In this document: in pieces, positions 35,490 through 43,853 of the stretch
How the letters are laid out: the number at the start of each line of letters is the position of its first letter
How positions within the stretch are numbered: position 1 is the first letter of the stretch
Source: Rhizobacter sp. Root1221
Lineage (GTDB): Bacteria; Pseudomonadota; Gammaproteobacteria; Burkholderiales; Burkholderiaceae_C
Assembly: GCF_001425785.1 (NCBI RefSeq)
Contig: NZ_LMDI01000045.1
Location: 215,725-279,724 of the forward strand
Direction: 5' to 3'
Length of the DNA stretch: 64,000 bases
The notes under the pieces: model-generated
Databases searched by the model: none
The model's input: the letters and a program-made list of their open reading frames with translations, nothing else
What the model was told of the DNA's origin: nothing
Made by a program: the position numbers and the translations under genes

Positions 35490-36401
35490 ATGAAGACCGG
35501 CACCACCTACACGGCTCGAGCTGTTCAACGTCAGCCCGCTGCGATGCGCGAAGCGCCGGCACGCCGCGCAGATGGCAACACGGATCCTCTTCGACGTGCG
35601 GGGGGCTACATGCTCGAGCAGAGCCCGCGCATGCTCACTCAGCGCAAGCGGCTCGAGGCCGGATTCGGAACTCGCGAGGCGCCCATTCAGCACAAGGCTC
35701 CCACGCGGGCTCCCGCTGAAACGTCCGCCAGGGTCGTCCAACGGGTGATCGTCGCACCGCCCGCCGAACAGATGGATCTCATCATCGCCCTGGCGATCTT
35801 CCAGATGCTGGTGAACAAGATCGACGACAAGGTCGTTCCTCTGAATCGACTGGGCGAGGTGGACCTGTCCGGTGAGGCGATAGTCCACGTGCAGGGGCAC
35901 GGCTCGGGCGGAAGCTACGAAGGCACGGATCCGCTGGACCTGATTCGCGCTCTCGAATCGGCGCAGATCACCTTCGGTCCTTCCGTGCAGTTGCTGCTCG
36001 ACTACTGCTATTCGGCCGATGGATTCAGCGCGTTCGAGACGAAGCTGAAGGACACAGGCACATCGGTCCGCGGCAACGCGGGGCCCGCCGTCACACAGGA
36101 TGACGGGCAGCACCACTCGAAACCGAAGATCGGCAGTCTCAACGAAGAAACTCAGCAAAAGTTCAAGGAGCAATGCGACAAGATCGTGGCGTCGAGCGAG
36201 TGGAGCGATGCCCTCAAGATCAACGCGGAACTTGTCGCCGAGATTGCTGCGTTGAAAACCATCGATCCCCCACTGGTGGCCGCTCTGATCCAAGCCCGAA
36301 TAGGCGAGGCTTACAAGCTTGTCGGGGAGGAGTACAAGAAGCTCTATCGCCTCAACGAGGAACTCATCGCACAGGCTGCCCGGCAGCAGATCCGCACGTA
36401 G
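35490..36401 (+). CDS. Candidate eCIS cargo protein with clan-CD-like cysteine protease domain
   Basis: A 303-residue protein. The leader contains SPRMLTQRKRLEAGFG at residues 45-60, matching the packaging-like motif of the two earlier cargo genes with the same 14-residue spacing. The central domain has IVHVQGHGSGG with His137 and LLLDYCYSADG with Cys173, the His-Gly and Cys dyad arrangement of caspase, gingipain, clostripain and C80 peptidases. The last ~100 residues are helical. It would be a protease toxin delivered by the injection system. The start has AAAGGC ahead and follows the channel gene by 27 bp. Confidence 0.7.
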   Translation: MKTGTTYTARAVQRQPAAMREAPARRADGNTDPLRRAGGYMLEQSPRMLTQRKRLEAGFGTREAPIQHKAPTRAPAETSARVVQRVIVAPPAEQMDLIIALAIFQMLVNKIDDKVVPLNRLGEVDLSGEAIVHVQGHGSGGSYEGTDPLDLIRALESAQITFGPSVQLLLDYCYSADGFSAFETKLKDTGTSVRGNAGPAVTQDDGQHHSKPKIGSLNEETQQKFKEQCDKIVASSEWSDALKINAELVAEIAALKTIDPPLVAALIQARIGEAYKLVGEEYKKLYRLNEELIAQAARQQIRT

Positions 36402-36449
36402 GCCCAAGGCGGCACCCACAACGCGAACACGACTTGAACACCAGAACTC

Positions 36450-37058
36450 ATGAACCTCATCGACCGCGCCACCGTGATCCACTTCCATCGCCACCGCATT
36501 GCCCGGTTCGGCGCCGACAGCGTGCGGGCGCTGGGTTGGGTCAGCGAGGCCAGCCAGGCGAGCCGCTTCGAGTCCATTGCCCGGTCAGTCGATTTCAACG
36601 ACAGCAGCGTGCTCGACCTGGGTTGCGGCACAGGCGACCTGAAGGCGTTTCTCGACACACGCTTTCGCGGCGTCAGCTACCTGGGCGTCGACCAGGTGCC
36701 GGAGTTCGTGGCGCGGGCTCGCGCGCGGTACGCCGGCGAGCCCCATGCGTCATTCGAGCTGGGTGACTTCGGCAGCATGATCTTCCCGCGCGTCGACCAC
36801 GTGGTGGCCTGCGGCTCGCTCAGCTACCGCAGCAGCAGCCCGAACTACGTGTACGGCAGCATTGCCAAGATGTTTGCAAGCGCCGCTCGAACAGTGGTAT
36901 TCAGCGTGCTGGACGCAGCCCACTTCCCGGAGCACCCTTTGCTGGTGGGCCACCCGCTCGAGGAGATCGAGGCGTTTTGCCGCAAGCTCGCGCCCAGCGT
37001 GAGCGTCGTGCGTGGCGGTCTCGCCAACGCTGCGACTGTGGTGATGCGGGTGGCGTGA
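36450..37058 (+). CDS. Class I SAM-dependent methyltransferase
   Basis: A 202-residue methyltransferase with motif I VLDLGCGTG at residues 54-62, an acidic residue after the second strand (VDQVPEF) and a motif IV-like VDHVVACGSLSYRS. The substrate is unknown. It lies between two cargo genes and lacks the cargo leader. It could modify a cargo, a metabolite, or be unrelated. Confidence 0.82.
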   Translation: MNLIDRATVIHFHRHRIARFGADSVRALGWVSEASQASRFESIARSVDFNDSSVLDLGCGTGDLKAFLDTRFRGVSYLGVDQVPEFVARARARYAGEPHASFELGDFGSMIFPRVDHVVACGSLSYRSSSPNYVYGSIAKMFASAARTVVFSVLDAAHFPEHPLLVGHPLEEIEAFCRKLAPSVSVVRGGLANAATVVMRVA

Positions 37059-37211
37059 CGTGGCAGCCGACCAGCACGCGGGCCGGTGGAAGTGTCTCTC
37101 GCTGGCAGTTGCCAGCCTGGAGCAGCGCTACAAAACGAGGTGGCGACTTCACCCGCAGATCCGAGGTATTTTCAACGCCGGTCTCTGCATGAACCGAAAT
37201 GGGAGGCTCAG

Positions 37212-38036
37212 ATGAAAGTCAATGACACCGTGCCAGAAAGAAGTTCGCGCAATCCCGTTGCTGTTCCTGACGGACTCGTCGGAATCGCTTCGAGTCCTGC
37301 TTGGACAGGACGAGCGCAGGGGCTGGTTCAGGCAAATATTGACAGCTCACCGCGAATTCAGGCGCAAAGCAGGGGCATCTGTGCGGCATATGGCGCGCGG
37401 GGGCAGTTGGCCCGATCTCACGGTGGCGGTGGAGGAGCACCTCAAACCAAGAGTGGCAACTGCAACCCCCTCCAGTTGTATGGTGCGAATTATGGCCCGC
37501 TGTCCGACGATAACGGGTCGGAGGTGAAAACCGATGTCATTGCGCCAAATGACACGGCCGGGGGGTCGAATGTTACCTCTTGGCCAAACTGGTGGCCGAT
37601 GGGCTCGGCCGAAACTGCGAACGATTTTCTTCGAGAAAACTTCGTTCAAGGACACCTTCTCAATCAGAAACTTGGCGGCCCCGGGGACGCGAGAAAAAAT
37701 CTCACGCCGCTCACAAGGTCGACCAACAGTCAAATGTCCCACAGCATCGAGAATATCGCAAAGGGTTATCTTTCCCAAGGATATGGAATTGAATATTGGG
37801 TAACTGCCTCCTATAACTATCACCCGAGCGTCAGTGGGGTTGGCGGTTCACATCTACCCCAGGGTGAGAAGCAGAAGCTGCAAACGGAGCTCGACAAGAT
37901 GGCGGGTGAGGTTGGGGCGCAGATAACCGTTCATCAAGGTGGAGCCGGGAAGTGGAAAGTACTGCCCAAGCCACAGCAGCCGAAAGATGTTTATGTGAAA
38001 AATGAGGGCGCCGCCCTGAAGGGCTCTTTTACCTAA
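37212..38036 (+). CDS. Candidate eCIS cargo nuclease (DNA/RNA non-specific endonuclease-like)
   Basis: A 274-residue protein. Residues 46-61 (SPRIQAQSRGICAAYG) keep the cargo leader motif and spacing. The C-terminal half has NFVQGHLLNQKLGGPGDA followed by NLTPLTRSTNSQM, which matches the beta-beta-alpha-metal endonuclease toxins (catalytic His148 in GH, Asn163). The GGGAGG site before the ATG at 37212 decides the start; the frame is open further upstream. Base composition is visibly lower in GC than the flanking genes, which suggests recent acquisition of the toxin part. No immunity gene is evident, as expected for an eCIS toxin aimed at eukaryotes. Confidence 0.75.
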   Translation: MKVNDTVPERSSRNPVAVPDGLVGIASSPAWTGRAQGLVQANIDSSPRIQAQSRGICAAYGARGQLARSHGGGGGAPQTKSGNCNPLQLYGANYGPLSDDNGSEVKTDVIAPNDTAGGSNVTSWPNWWPMGSAETANDFLRENFVQGHLLNQKLGGPGDARKNLTPLTRSTNSQMSHSIENIAKGYLSQGYGIEYWVTASYNYHPSVSGVGGSHLPQGEKQKLQTELDKMAGEVGAQITVHQGGAGKWKVLPKPQQPKDVYVKNEGAALKGSFT

Positions 38037-38039
38037 GTC

Positions 38040-38055
38040 CCCCATCTCGATGGGG
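38040..38055 (+). terminator. Short hairpin after the nuclease gene
   Basis: CCCCAT-CTCG-ATGGGG forms a 6-bp stem with a tetraloop 3 bp after the stop codon, followed by TCGTT. It is a possible terminator, though the T-run is poor. Confidence 0.35.
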
Positions 38056-38161
38056 TCGTTCATCGGCGCCTGTCCATCGTGAACGGGCATGTTTCGATGC
38101 GAAGCTGAAGTACATCAATTCTTCCCTTGGCCCGGATCATCTTGGGTGGTAGGAGTTCGGC

Positions 38162-39247
38162 ATGCGGTCTGCCGGCTGGCCGTTGCTGTGGGCCCTCTTC
38201 TACGTCTTCCTCTATCCGAGGATCAGCTACTGGGTGATGACTTTCACCCGCGGCGAACAGAATCGCTGGCGTGCACGACAGGCGGCACTGGATGGCGAGC
38301 GCATCCTGACGCATGACGAGGCAACCAGGCTGAGGGTCTACGGCGCCGAGCTCGAGGCCAAAATGGGGGATGCAGAGACCCGCCACGGCACTCAGCGAGA
38401 GCGGGACCAGGCAGCGATCGTGCAGGCGACCAAGGAACGGGATGAACTGACCTCACGAATCGAAGTCCTAAAGACCCAGAAGCAGCAGCTACAAAACGGG
38501 GCCGTGTTTTCGGATCTTGTGATCCCTGACACCATTCCCGAGGTCGGCCTTGAGGAGGATCGACTGCTTGGGGACATAGCCGGACGATCTGCTGATAGGA
38601 ATCCGGTCGAACCGGTCGAGATTTCCGTTACACGCATGGGCGTGTTCAGCAATCTTCGGAAGAAGGGACTAATCATGGTCCTAAGCAAAAGCGGGAAGCA
38701 ATACGTCGAACCCACAGATGTTGGCAAAACCCTCGCGTTTCGTGATTCAGGGCTCGAAACGCCTTCGGGCGAAATTCTCAGCGGGCATGGCAAAGTGGAA
38801 CCGTCGGCGGAGCGCGACGCCACGCAAGCTTCCACCCCGGGTCCCGTGAATCTTGTCTTCACGAAGCGACTGGAGGATGAAGAACGAGAGGACGCGCCAC
38901 CGGCCGTTGGCGCCTCCGGTCTTGAGGACCCGCCCCAACCTCGCCCCAAAGCCGATGAGACTATTGCCAAGGTCAATGAGACCATCGCACGTGACGATCA
39001 GATCATGATGCAGCCAGTCCCTGGTGGCATCGACGTACCTAGGCCGACGCGCCGAGAGGCGACCGTCCTAATCGACATTAGAGATCGGATGAAGCAATCC
39101 CCGGTGTACGAAACCGAACTCAGCCTTCAGGCCGAGCACGCAGTCGAATCGCTTGCCCAGCAAGGCCTGCTGGGCAGATCAGTGGCCCCAACCACGTGGT
39201 CTTCACCGCTCGTGGGACTGACGCAGCGAAAATGGCACGCGACCTGA
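38162..39247 (+). CDS. Membrane-anchored coiled-coil protein of unknown function
   Basis: A 361-residue protein with one N-terminal hydrophobic segment (about residues 5-27, with LLWALFYVFLYP). A charged coiled coil follows at ~30-120, rich in Glu/Arg/Gln. A possible small beta domain lies at ~150-200, and the C-terminus is a Pro/Glu-rich tail. A TAGGAG site precedes the ATG. Codon use is less GC-biased than in neighbours, like the nuclease gene before it, so both may have arrived together. I recognise no family. It could be an immunity, tethering or phage-related protein; none of these can be shown here. Confidence 0.6.
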   Translation: MRSAGWPLLWALFYVFLYPRISYWVMTFTRGEQNRWRARQAALDGERILTHDEATRLRVYGAELEAKMGDAETRHGTQRERDQAAIVQATKERDELTSRIEVLKTQKQQLQNGAVFSDLVIPDTIPEVGLEEDRLLGDIAGRSADRNPVEPVEISVTRMGVFSNLRKKGLIMVLSKSGKQYVEPTDVGKTLAFRDSGLETPSGEILSGHGKVEPSAERDATQASTPGPVNLVFTKRLEDEEREDAPPAVGASGLEDPPQPRPKADETIAKVNETIARDDQIMMQPVPGGIDVPRPTRREATVLIDIRDRMKQSPVYETELSLQAEHAVESLAQQGLLGRSVAPTTWSSPLVGLTQRKWHAT

Positions 39248-39544
39248 CGGGACCTCGGGGCGGCCCCAACAGCTTGTTCTCTAGTGGGTCCACGTGGAGA
39301 AATGAGCGCGGCGGGCACCGCTCGTCCGAAGGTTCGTGATTGCATGGCCCGCGCCTAGCTAGCCGCTAGATCGTCACCGCGTGGCGACTTCGTGAAGCGT
39401 CGGCGCGGACCTGTTGTACACGCGATGGATCCCGGCGAACGATCAAGGTGGCGCTCGAGCCATGCTCGCTGCGACCCATGGAGGCGAATTCGTCCATTGG
39501 TCCCCATGCAGTTAGAGTGACCCCGGCGATCAGCGCCAACAACG
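39248..39544. other. Non-coding stretch between the cargo island and tRNA-Val
   Basis: No convincing gene is visible. The boundary lies next to a tRNA gene, a usual site for island integration, but I see no integrase or clear direct repeat of the tRNA 3' end within the window. Confidence 0.4.
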
Positions 39545-39577
39545 AAAAAAGCCCGGCGGGTCAACGACCTACCGGGC
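39545..39577 (-). terminator. Rho-independent terminator of tRNA-Val
   Basis: On the minus strand GCCCGGTAGGTC and ACCCGCCGGGC form a long stem-loop followed by six T residues, about 20 bp downstream of the tRNA 3' end. This is a strong intrinsic terminator. Confidence 0.85.
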
Positions 39578-39595
39578 TTTCTTTCCTACCAATTT

Positions 39596-39672
39596 TGGTA
39601 GGCGCGATTGGACTCGAACCAACGACCCCCACCATGTCAAGGTGGTGCTCTAACCAGCTGAGCTACGCGCCT
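39596..39672 (-). tRNA. tRNA-Val (anticodon GAC)
   Basis: The minus strand folds as a complete 77-nt tRNA including encoded CCA. The acceptor stem is AGGCGCG/CGCGCCT, the D arm is AGCTCAGCTGGTTAGAGC, the anticodon stem-loop is CCACC-TTGACAT-GGTGG and the T loop is GGTTCGAGTCC. The anticodon GAC reads valine codons. Confidence 0.97.
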
Positions 39673-39762
39673 GCGAAGCCTACGACTATATCACCATTTT
39701 TATGGTCGAGGCCATCGCCGCAAGTTTTTTTGTCGCCTTCCGAGTCGCCCGGTGGCGAAACC

Positions 39763-40812
39763 TCACCCAGCCCGCCTGGCCCGGCGCACCGCCCCCTGCC
39801 CTGGCTTCGGACCGTCAGACGCGCCAAGCGCAAGCTGAGGCTGCCACAGCACCTGCAACTGCTGCAGCGGCTTTCCCTCCACCAGGCCGAGCATCAACTC
39901 GGCCAGCTGCACGCCGGACGCATTGGCCTCGGGTTGGGCGATGGCGGTGATGGCGGTCGTGCCGAGGATGGTGTCGACGGGCATGCCGTCGTACACGATC
40001 ACCGAGATGTCGCGCCCCAGCACGAGGCCGGCATCGAGCAGCGCACGCACCACGCCGACGCCGCAGATGTTGTTGTCGACGATGACCGCCGACGGCAGCG
40101 GTTCCTGCTTCAACAATGCCTGCATGGTGTCGTACCCGCCGCGCCGGCTGAAGACAGCCTCGACCAGGTGGTGCTTGTCGGGCTTGAGCTTCGCCTCTCG
40201 CAGCCCGCGCAGGAAGCCCTGGTGGCGCTGATGGGCGAAGGTGAGGTCCAGCGGCGCGTGCACGTAGGCGATGTCCTCGTGGCCCAGGCCCGCGAGCCGC
40301 TGCACGGCCAAGGCAGTGCCAGCCTCGTTGTCGAAGTCGAACCAGGCGTAGCCGCCGGGCTTCGCAGTGCGGCCATAGGCCACGAAGGGCACGCCGCTCG
40401 CCAACAGGTGCTCGATGCGCGCGTCGTCCATCCGCGTGTGCGGCACGATGAAGCCGTCGACGCGGCGCGCCTTCAACAGGCGCTCGTAGGTGGCCAGCTC
40501 GTCGGCCGGCCGCGCCGAGGCGATCAGCACGTCGACGCCGGCCTGCGCGAAGCGGTCGGTCATGCCGGCCACCACCTCGATGAAACGCGGGTCGCCCAGG
40601 TCACCCGAGCCGGTGGGGTAGACGATGCCGATCGCATCGGCCTTGCCGGTGGCCAGGCGCCGCGCGGCGCCATTGGGCCGGTAGCCGAACTCGCGCGCCG
40701 CCGCCATCACCCGCTCGCGGGTGCGCTCGCTGACGTCGGAGTACCCGTTCAGCGCACGGCTGACGGTGGTCTGTGAAAGGCCCAGGCGGGCCGAAAGTTC
40801 TTTGAGGTCCAT
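39763..40812 (-). CDS. LacI-family repressor of the sucrose/oligosaccharide operon
   Basis: A 349-residue repressor. The N-terminus MDLKELSARLGLSQTTVSRA and the hinge with YRPNGAARRL are the LacI DNA-binding domain; the rest is a sugar-binding periplasmic-like domain. The frame is open far upstream, but the start at 40812 gives the correct N-terminus. The gene is divergent from the porin-ABC-phosphorylase operon, and two perfect GCGC-centred palindromes lie between them. It most likely releases DNA when the transported disaccharide or a derivative binds. Confidence 0.93.
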   Translation of the reverse strand: MDLKELSARLGLSQTTVSRALNGYSDVSERTRERVMAAAREFGYRPNGAARRLATGKADAIGIVYPTGSGDLGDPRFIEVVAGMTDRFAQAGVDVLIASARPADELATYERLLKARRVDGFIVPHTRMDDARIEHLLASGVPFVAYGRTAKPGGYAWFDFDNEAGTALAVQRLAGLGHEDIAYVHAPLDLTFAHQRHQGFLRGLREAKLKPDKHHLVEAVFSRRGGYDTMQALLKQEPLPSAVIVDNNICGVGVVRALLDAGLVLGRDISVIVYDGMPVDTILGTTAITAIAQPEANASGVQLAELMLGLVEGKPLQQLQVLWQPQLALGASDGPKPGQGAVRRARRAG

Positions 40813-40891
40813 CGGAGTTGGTGTTCGGAACCACGGCGTTGTAACCCAAGGAACGGCCGCTGGTTGTCTAAGGGTAAACGTCAAGCAAAAT

Positions 40892-40929
40892 CCAAAGCGC
40901 TTTGGGGAAGAATACCAAAAGCGCTTTGG
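40892..40929. promoter_or_regulatory. Twin LacI-type operators
   Basis: CCAAAGCGCTTTGG (40892-40905) and CCAAAAGCGCTTTGG (40915-40929) share the palindromic core AAAGCGCTTT, 24 bp apart centre to centre. The central CG and flanking symmetry are typical of LacI-family sites. They sit between the repressor start and the porin start. Confidence 0.85.
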
Positions 40930-40977
40930 AAACGAGCGCAACAAGAACAAATTGGCCACCCCCAGGAGAGAAAAGTC

Positions 40978-42372
40978 ATGAAGATCTCGAGAAACGTCCT
41001 GATCGCACTCGCCGCCGCCGCCGCGTCGGCGATCAGCGGTGCTTCGGCTGCCACCGTCGATTTCAGCGGCTACTTCCGCAGCGGCACCGGCGCCAGCAGC
41101 CAGGGCGGCAAGGAGGTGTGCTTCCGCATGCCGGGCTCCATCGCCTGGTTCCGGCTGGGCAACGAGTGCGACACCTATGCGGCGCTGAGCTTCGGTTCCA
41201 CGCTGGGCACGGTGGACGGCACCACATTCAAGGCCAAGTTCACCACCGCCTACGGCACGCAGCAGGCCGCCAACTGGGAGCAGAGCTCGCCCGCGTTTCG
41301 CGAGGCGTTCGTCGAAGCCACGGACATCGGCGCGAGCATGGGGATGCCGGCGCTCGCCGGCGCCACGCTGTGGGCCGGCAAGCGCTTCTACAAGAACCCC
41401 GACATCCACATGCTCGACTACACCTACTGGGAAGTGGGCATGGGCCCGGGCTTTGGCCTCGACAACGTCGACATGGGCGCGGCAGGCAAGTTCTCGTACG
41501 CGATGTTCCGCGTCGGCGACTTCACCGGCTACGGCATCAACACCTCGCTCGGCGGCTACAACCCCGAGCTGATCGGCGGCGGCTCGCGCACCGCGACCGT
41601 CCATGACTTCCGGCTGCAGGACATCGCCGTCAACCCGGGCGGAAAGGTCACGCTCGGCGCCGACCTCGTGATGAAGAGCAACCGCAGCGGCACCAGCACC
41701 TACACGCAAGACGTGGTGCAGCAGATCACGGTGGACGGCACGACCTACGACGTCGTCGTCCGCGAGACGAAGACCATCGACAACGAGGCCGGCCGCAACG
41801 GCTTCGGCCTCACGCTGAGCCACCGGCAGGAGAACCTGTTCGGCCTGGGCCGCTTCAACGACGTGACGGTGCAATACGCCCACAACGCCGCGTCGCTCAA
41901 GGGCTTCGGGTTCGCGGGCAGCAACGACAAGCGCCGGGAGTGGCTGGTGTTCGACCACTGGGTGATCGAGCCCGCCGGCATGCCGATCAGCGGCAGCGCC
42001 ACCATCGGCCTGCGCAACGCAACGATCAACGACAAGAACGTCAAGGACTTCTGGATCGGCGCACGCCCGCAATACCACCTGAACAATGTCTGGAGCCTGA
42101 TGTCCGAGGTGGGCTACCAGCAGGTCAAGCCCGAAGACGAGCCCACGCGCAAGCTGGCCAAGGTGACGCTCGGCACGCAGTTCTCGATGGGCAAGAGCGT
42201 CTGGGCGCGGCCTGCGATCCGCTTCTTCCTGACGCATGCCAAGTGGAACGACGCCGCAGGCCAGGCCGGTGCGGTCGCGTGCACGGGCCGAGACTGCAAC
42301 ACCGCAGTCGACACTTATGCCGACAAGCGCCACGGCACCACCTACGGCGCCCAGGTCGAGGCCTGGTTCTGA
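40978..42372 (+). CDS. LamB/ScrY-family carbohydrate-selective porin
   Basis: A 464-residue outer-membrane maltoporin-type channel. A signal peptide ends at ASA (residue 24). The mature start VDFSGYFRSGTG and the conserved CFRM...RLGNECDTYA segment are diagnostic, and the protein ends with an aromatic residue (VEAWF) as expected for a beta barrel. An AGGAGAG site precedes the ATG. Its genes for ABC import and sucrose phosphorolysis follow, so it probably admits sucrose or a related glucoside. Confidence 0.93.
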   Translation: MKISRNVLIALAAAAASAISGASAATVDFSGYFRSGTGASSQGGKEVCFRMPGSIAWFRLGNECDTYAALSFGSTLGTVDGTTFKAKFTTAYGTQQAANWEQSSPAFREAFVEATDIGASMGMPALAGATLWAGKRFYKNPDIHMLDYTYWEVGMGPGFGLDNVDMGAAGKFSYAMFRVGDFTGYGINTSLGGYNPELIGGGSRTATVHDFRLQDIAVNPGGKVTLGADLVMKSNRSGTSTYTQDVVQQITVDGTTYDVVVRETKTIDNEAGRNGFGLTLSHRQENLFGLGRFNDVTVQYAHNAASLKGFGFAGSNDKRREWLVFDHWVIEPAGMPISGSATIGLRNATINDKNVKDFWIGARPQYHLNNVWSLMSEVGYQQVKPEDEPTRKLAKVTLGTQFSMGKSVWARPAIRFFLTHAKWNDAAGQAGAVACTGRDCNTAVDTYADKRHGTTYGAQVEAWF

Positions 42373-42391
42373 TGTTGGGGCACAGCTTGGC

Positions 42392-42419
42392 GCCGATCAG
42401 AATCACGCCGGCGATCGGC
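42392..42419 (+). other. Hairpin between porin and binding-protein genes
   Basis: GCCGATC and GATCGGC form a 7-bp stem in the 142-bp gap. It could stabilise or attenuate the transcript; there is no T-run. Confidence 0.3.
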
Positions 42420-42514
42420 AACGCGATGTTGTCCCCGGGTGGGGCCATGACGCCCCTGCTCTATCCGATTTATTCCCCGTACGAGCCCATCGCACGGAAA
42501 ACACGGAACACACC

Positions 42515-43798
42515 ATGAATCTCTTCAATGCAAATGCACGGCGCTGCGGCGCCGCACTCGTGGCCTGCACACTGGCCGCGTCGGGAGCCCACGCCGAGAC
42601 GCTGGTCAGCATGTGGGTGCATGCCGGGCCGGGCCCGGAGCGCGATGTCTACATCGCTTCGGTGCGCGCCTTCAACGAGGCCAGCCCCGACATCAAGATC
42701 AAGCTGCTGACCTTGCCCGAAGGCAAGTACAACGACCAGGTGAATGCCGCGGCACTGGCGAACAAGCTGCCCTGCATCCTCGACTTCGACGGCCCCAACG
42801 TCTACAACTACGCCTGGTCCAAGAAGATCGTGCCGCTGGACGACCTGCCGGTCGGCAAGACCGCCAAGGCCGAGATGTTGCCGACGCTGGTGCGCCAAGG
42901 CACCTACAACGGCAAGCTCTACAGCGTGGGCCAGTACGACTCCAGCCTCGCGTTGTGGGGCAACGCCAAGACACTCACGGCCGCGGGCGTCCGCATCCCC
43001 ACGGGCGTGGACGACGCGTGGACGCTGGCCGAGTTCGAGGACGCGCTGAAGCGGCTCAAGGCAGCCGGCGTCGCCTATCCGCTGGACATGAAGTTCAACT
43101 ACGGCATCGGCGAATGGGTGAGCTACGGTTTCTCGCCGCTGCTGCAAAGCTTCGGCGGCGACCTGATCGACCGCAAGACCTATCGATCCGCCAAAGGCGT
43201 GCTCAACGGCCCCGAAGCGGTCAAGGCACTGACGACGCTGCAAAGCTGGGTCAAGCAGGGCTACGTGAACCCGGCCACCAAGAACGACGGCGACTTCGCG
43301 CAAGGCAAGTCGGCGATCTCCTGGGTGGGCCACTGGGCCTACAACGACTACCGCAAGGCCCTGGGTGACGACCTGGTGCTGATCCCGATGCCCAGGTTCG
43401 GCGCGCGCGCGGTCACCGGCGCGGGCTCGTGGAACTTCGGCATCTCCAAGAGCTGCGAGACGCTGCCAGCGGCGTCGAAGGTGCTGGAACACCTGATGTC
43501 CAAGGCCGAGATCCTGAAGGTCACCGCGGTGAACGGCGCCGTGCCGGCCACCAGGGCCGCCCAGGCCGAGAGCCCCAACTACGGCCCCGGTGGACCGCTG
43601 CGCCTGGCCATCGAGCAGGCCAACAAGGGCGTGTCGCGCGTGCGGCCGGAAACGCCGGCCTACCCGGTGATCAGCGCCGCGTTTGTCGAAGCGGTGAACA
43701 ACATCGTGGGCGGCGGCAGCGTGCAGAAGGAACTCGACAAGGCCGTCCGGAAGATCGACCAGGACATCGAGGACAACAACGGCTACCCGGTCCTCTGA
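42515..43798 (+). CDS. ABC sugar-binding protein (MalE/family 1)
   Basis: A 427-residue periplasmic binding protein with a signal peptide (cleavage near AHA, residue 26). The extracellular-solute-binding family 1 fold shows in FNEASPDIKIKLLTLPEG, TYNGKLYSVGQYDSSLALW and AISWVGHWAYNDY. It delivers the sugar to the two permeases encoded next. The gene order porin, binding protein, two permeases, ATPase and phosphorylase points to sucrose or another glucosyl disaccharide. Confidence 0.93.
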   Translation: MNLFNANARRCGAALVACTLAASGAHAETLVSMWVHAGPGPERDVYIASVRAFNEASPDIKIKLLTLPEGKYNDQVNAAALANKLPCILDFDGPNVYNYAWSKKIVPLDDLPVGKTAKAEMLPTLVRQGTYNGKLYSVGQYDSSLALWGNAKTLTAAGVRIPTGVDDAWTLAEFEDALKRLKAAGVAYPLDMKFNYGIGEWVSYGFSPLLQSFGGDLIDRKTYRSAKGVLNGPEAVKALTTLQSWVKQGYVNPATKNDGDFAQGKSAISWVGHWAYNDYRKALGDDLVLIPMPRFGARAVTGAGSWNFGISKSCETLPAASKVLEHLMSKAEILKVTAVNGAVPATRAAQAESPNYGPGGPLRLAIEQANKGVSRVRPETPAYPVISAAFVEAVNNIVGGGSVQKELDKAVRKIDQDIEDNNGYPVL

Positions 43799-43853
43799 TG
43801 CGGAACGAGAAGCAAGCGATCGACGCGAACCTGACCACGACAAGGCCCTGACC

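Noticed and set aside
39245..39680. Integration site of the cargo island at tRNA-Val
   Set aside because: No integrase and no direct repeat of the tRNA 3' end is visible within the window, so attachment sites cannot be supported.
40813..42333. Upstream extension of the LacI frame opposite the porin gene
   Set aside because: LacI proteins begin with the HTH at residue 1; the extension is antisense to a clear porin.
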